The translations under genes and the position numbers were made by a program. Shown piece by piece: positions 4,736-5,088 of a stretch of DNA of 5,088 bases; within the stretch, counting starts at the first letter, position 1, and every line of letters begins with the position of its first letter. The stretch is taken from NCBI GenBank assembly GCA_024645155.1, contig JAHEGF010000243.1, positions 1 to 5,088 on the forward strand, read 5' to 3'. Origin of the DNA: Phyllobacteriaceae bacterium. GTDB taxonomy: Bacteria > Pseudomonadota > Alphaproteobacteria > Rhizobiales > Rhizobiaceae. The notes under the pieces are model-generated. The model did not search any database and had not been told where the DNA came from. It saw nothing but the letters and a program-made list of their open reading frames with translations.

Positions 4736-5088
4736 GTGCGCCATGGCTAACAATCCTTGGTATTGGCGACAATGGCTTCGACAGCCTGACCTCTGCGCAA
4801 AAAGTGCTGCTCGACAGGGCGGAGACGGTCATTGCCCCGCAACGCGTGCTCGACCGCCTCGATCTTCCGGGCAAGAAACTTGAACCGTGGACCGGCCGGT
4901 TGCACGAAACGCTTGATGCGCTAGTAGAGCGGAGAGGCAGGAATACAACGATCCTTGCGACAGGTGATCCGATGCATTTCGGGATCGGCTCGACGCTGGC
5001 CAAACGGTTTCCGGCGGAAGAAATGAACATCATTCCGTCACCATCGGCCTTTTCGCTTGCAGCTGCCCGGCTCGGATTGGCGCTCCAG
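4732..5088 (+). CDS. cobL: Precorrin-6Y C5,15-methyltransferase CobL, N-terminal CbiE-type part (3' end outside window)
   Basis: The frame opens with ATG at 4732, overlapping the cobH stop codon, and stays open to the right edge (119 residues). It shows the CbiE-type tetrapyrrole methyltransferase start: LTILGIGDNGFDSLT (residues 6-20), which forms the first AdoMet-binding loop. ATGDPMHFGIG is the conserved GDP-containing motif, and IPSPSAFSLAAARLGL follows near the edge. Full CobL is a fusion of a CbiE-type domain (methylation at C-5) and a CbiT-type domain (C-15 methylation and loss of the C-12 acetate carboxyl), producing precorrin-8X, the substrate of CobH. Only part of the first domain is present, so a stand-alone CbiE cannot be excluded. 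GGAGA at 4720-4724 is the ribosome binding site, and it is part of a small inverted repeat with TCTCC at 4727-4731. Confidence 0.92.
   Translation, partial: MSAPWLTILGIGDNGFDSLTSAQKVLLDRAETVIAPQRVLDRLDLPGKKLEPWTGRLHETLDALVERRGRNTTILATGDPMHFGIGSTLAKRFPAEEMNIIPSPSAFSLAAARLGLALQ

Overview
The window reads as part of a cobalamin (vitamin B12) biosynthesis region from a GC-rich proteobacterium, most likely an alphaproteobacterium. Pieces of the oxygen-dependent pathway (CobN, CobO, CobH, CobL) lie together, and their protein sequences look like alphaproteobacterial versions. The species cannot be told from the sequence alone.

Layout from left to right. The 3' end of cobN (cobaltochelatase large subunit) enters from the left edge on the + strand. 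It is followed after 16 bases by cobO (corrinoid adenosyltransferase, GTG start). A TSUP-family (TauE/SafE, YfcA-like) membrane transporter converges on cobO from the - strand. Diverging from the transporter is a short TerB-like protein on the + strand. A 331-base gene-free stretch (2617-2947) follows. It holds a candidate promoter, a leader that resembles the 5' half of a cobalamin riboswitch but lacks a recognisable 3' half, several inverted repeats, and the ribosome binding site of the next gene. Then comes a tightly packed + strand operon: a long cbiX-type chelatase with cysteine- and histidine-rich tail, cobH six bases later, and cobL overlapping cobH by ATGA and running off the right edge.

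How the genes work together: CobL converts the reduced precorrin-6 intermediate to precorrin-8X, CobH rearranges precorrin-8X to hydrogenobyrinic acid, CobN (with CobS and CobT, not seen here) inserts cobalt into hydrogenobyrinic acid a,c-diamide, and CobO adenosylates the cobalt corrinoid. CbiX is usually the early cobalt chelatase of the oxygen-independent route, so its presence as first gene of an aerobic-type operon is the main metabolic puzzle. The transporter and the TerB-like gene have no established role in the pathway and split the cob genes into two blocks.

The best candidates for something new are the atypical B12-riboswitch-like leader with a possible Shine-Dalgarno-sequestering helix, and the CbiX protein, whose second chelatase half has lost both metal-binding histidines and which carries an extra five-cysteine cluster plus a histidine-rich tail. 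I found no rRNA, tRNA, CRISPR array, insertion sequence or phage gene.
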